Positions 6,415 through 7,510 of a stretch of DNA of 7,510 nt are shown piece after piece. The notes under the pieces were generated by a model. That model worked only from the letters and a program-made list of their open reading frames with translations. It was not told where the DNA came from and made no database searches. Within the stretch, counting starts at the first letter, position 1; each line of letters starts with the position of its first letter. The position numbers were made by a program, and so were the translations under genes. The stretch covers positions 1 through 7,510 of the forward strand of contig JAGRLX010000114.1 of the NCBI GenBank assembly GCA_020441605.1, given 5' to 3'. The DNA is from Alphaproteobacteria bacterium. GTDB taxonomy: Bacteria; Pseudomonadota; Alphaproteobacteria; Rhizobiales; Aestuariivirgaceae.

Positions 6415-6589
6415 CACTTCCCCATACTGGACAGAATGACCGGAACGTGGAAAATCCGGCATTGCTGCGACACTTGATGGCTAGACTTATGGCACCGCCA
6501 ATGTCAAAAGGTCGCGGGTTTATGCGCCGGGGGGACCTCTATGCCTCCGATCCCGGGGGCCGGCGCGGCAACAAAAGGGAAAAACAGAC
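6415..6589. promoter_or_regulatory. Divergent control region and petA leader
   Basis: These 175 bases separate trmL (minus) from petA (plus) and should hold the promoter of the bc1 operon. A possible promoter is TTGCTG (6462-6467), 17 nt, ACTTAT (6485-6490), with only a modest match to consensus at -10. The leader downstream contains AGGTC (6509-6513) and GACCT (6534-6538), which could pair weakly, and several ATG codons in frames that run across the petA start. No FNR/FixK-type palindrome (TTGAT-N4-ATCAA) was seen; TTGAT at 6475 has no partner. Confidence 0.4.
6575..6589 (+). promoter_or_regulatory. Ribosome binding site supporting the GTG start of petA
   Basis: AAAGGGA ends at 6580, about 9 nt before the GTG at 6590. 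No in-frame ATG occurs before the twin-arginine motif, so GTG is needed to include the export signal. Confidence 0.55.
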
Positions 6590-7177
6590 GTGTCCACAGC
6601 GGAACATGCGGAAGTAAACCGGCGCGATTTCCTCTATATCGCCACCGGGGCCGTGGGTGCCGTCGGCGTAGCGCTGGCGGCTTGGCCTTTCATAAGCCAG
6701 ATGAATCCGGACGCTTCGGTCCTGGCGCTGGCCTCGGTCGAGGTCGACCTCGCGCCGATCGCCGAAGGTCAGGAAGTCACCATCAAGTGGCGCGGCAACC
6801 CGGTTTTCATCCGTCACCGGTCCGCCGCCGAGATCGAGGCGGCGAAAGCTGTGGATATCGCCGATCTGCCGGATCCGCTGGCGCGCAACGCCAACGTGGC
6901 GGAAGGTGACGCAGCGACGGACGTCAACCGCGTGGTTGGCGGCAAGGAAGACTTCATCGTCATGATGGGCGTCTGCACCCACCTGGGCTGTGTGCCAATC
7001 CGCAACGAAGGCGATTTCGGTGTGGTCGAAGGCTCGGCCAAGCATGGCGGCTGGTTCTGCCCCTGCCACGGGTCGCACTATGATACGGCCGGCCGCATTC
7101 GCAAGGGTCCGGCGCCGCAGAACCTGCCGGTTCCGAAATACGAATATCTCTCCGACACCAAGATCCGCATCGGATAA
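6590..7177 (+). CDS. petA: Cytochrome bc1 complex Rieske iron-sulfur subunit
   Basis: The 195-residue product starts with [14 protein letters not shown] (10-20) is a twin-arginine signal that stays as the membrane anchor; the hydrophobic helix spans about 17-37 and the rest is periplasmic. The Rieske domain has CTHLGC (129-134) and CPCHGSHYD (157-165). By family analogy C129, H131, C157 and H160 bind the [2Fe-2S] cluster, C134-C159 form the disulfide, and S162 and Y164 are the hydrogen-bond residues that keep the redox potential high. The subunit takes an electron from ubiquinol and passes it to cytochrome c1. Length and motifs are normal for alphaproteobacteria. petB follows after 14 nt, so the two are co-transcribed. 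Confidence 0.98.
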   Translation: MSTAEHAEVNRRDFLYIATGAVGAVGVALAAWPFISQMNPDASVLALASVEVDLAPIAEGQEVTIKWRGNPVFIRHRSAAEIEAAKAVDIADLPDPLARNANVAEGDAATDVNRVVGGKEDFIVMMGVCTHLGCVPIRNEGDFGVVEGSAKHGGWFCPCHGSHYDTAGRIRKGPAPQNLPVPKYEYLSDTKIRIG

Positions 7178-7191
7178 GAAGGACAAGCCTC
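7177..7191 (+). promoter_or_regulatory. Ribosome binding site of petB
   Basis: AGAAGGA at 7177-7183 begins on the last base of the petA stop codon and lies 8 nt before the ATG at 7192. Confidence 0.65.
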
Positions 7192-7510
7192 ATGAGCGGA
7201 CATTCCTCGAATTATCAGCCCAAGAGCGCCTTTGGAAAGTGGTTCCACGAGCGCCTTCCCATCATGGATCTGGTGCAGGGCCAGGCGCTTGACTTCCCGA
7301 CGCCGCGCAACCTGAACTACTGGTGGACCTTCGGCGGCATTCTCGCCGTCATGCTGGTCGTGCAGATCGTCACCGGCATCGTGCTGGTGATGCACTACAC
7401 CCCGCACGTCGACATGGCCTTCCAGTCGGTCGAGCATATCATGCGCGACGTGAACTACGGCTGGCTGCTGCGTTACCTGCACGCCAACGGCGCCTCGATG
7501 TTCTTCATCG
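7192..7510 (+). CDS. petB: Cytochrome b of the bc1 complex, N-terminal fragment (3' end outside window)
   Basis: The frame starts at ATG 7192 and is open to the window end, giving 106 residues plus one base. My translation reads [18 protein letters not shown] at the start, then [26 protein letters not shown] (34-49), a first transmembrane helix (about 47-68) ending LVMHYTPH, then the family signature [20 protein letters not shown] (86-105). H97 is the first heme-bL ligand by comparison with Rhodobacter cytochrome b, where the ligand also has number 97. Residues around 80-105 begin helix B and the quinol site. The protein carries two b hemes and catalyses quinol oxidation in the inner membrane with the Rieske subunit and cytochrome c1. 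A petC gene for cytochrome c1 is expected beyond the window. Confidence 0.97.
   Translation, partial: MSGHSSNYQPKSAFGKWFHERLPIMDLVQGQALDFPTPRNLNYWWTFGGILAVMLVVQIVTGIVLVMHYTPHVDMAFQSVEHIMRDVNYGWLLRYLHANGASMFFI

Noticed and set aside
6475..6488. FNR/FixK-type box upstream of petA
   Set aside because: Only the left half TTGAT is present; the spaced ATCAA half is missing.

Overview
The window is a stretch of high-GC chromosome, most likely from an alphaproteobacterium of Rhodospirillales-like type. That placement is inferred from three things: codon use rich in G/C at third positions; the neighbourhood trmL / petA-petB with hemF and apt nearby; and a Tad_N/vWA envelope protein of a kind common in alphaproteobacteria. 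No tRNA, rRNA, CRISPR array or insertion sequence was found. Apart from two intergenic regions of about 150-175 bases, the DNA is packed with genes.

Left block, plus strand, 1-2985: the 3' end of a HemJ/CopD-type membrane protein, then ychF. After ychF come two different MaoC-type hot-dog hydratase genes and a class I SAM methyltransferase. The spacings are 2 nt, a 4-nt ATGA overlap and an 8-nt overlap, so ychF and the following three genes look like one translationally coupled transcription unit. The function of the hydratase-hydratase-methyltransferase trio is not known to me. It is the least explained part of the left half.

Central block, minus strand, 3006-4423: hemF (oxygen-dependent coproporphyrinogen III oxidase) followed 14 nt later by apt (adenine phosphoribosyltransferase). 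This pair converges on the methyltransferase with a 20-nt gap. To the right lies a 151-base AT-rich divergent control region.

Right block, 4575-7510: a secreted or envelope-anchored TadG-like protein with an N-terminal Tad_N segment and a von Willebrand A domain carrying a Cys/Tyr-rich insert. It overlaps trmL (minus strand) tail to tail by 11 nt. A second divergent region separates trmL from petA (Rieske iron-sulfur protein) and petB (cytochrome b, cut by the window end), the start of the cytochrome bc1 operon.

Two themes run through the window. One is heme supply and use: HemF and the probable HemJ act in late heme synthesis, and cytochrome b of the bc1 complex is a major heme consumer. 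The other is housekeeping translation and purine salvage (YchF, TrmL, Apt). The TadG-like gene fits neither theme and looks like an accessory gene lying between hemF and trmL. No clearly new multi-gene system can be proved from this sequence. The best candidates for a second look are the coupled hydratase/methyltransferase cassette and the orphan cysteine-rich TadG-like protein.
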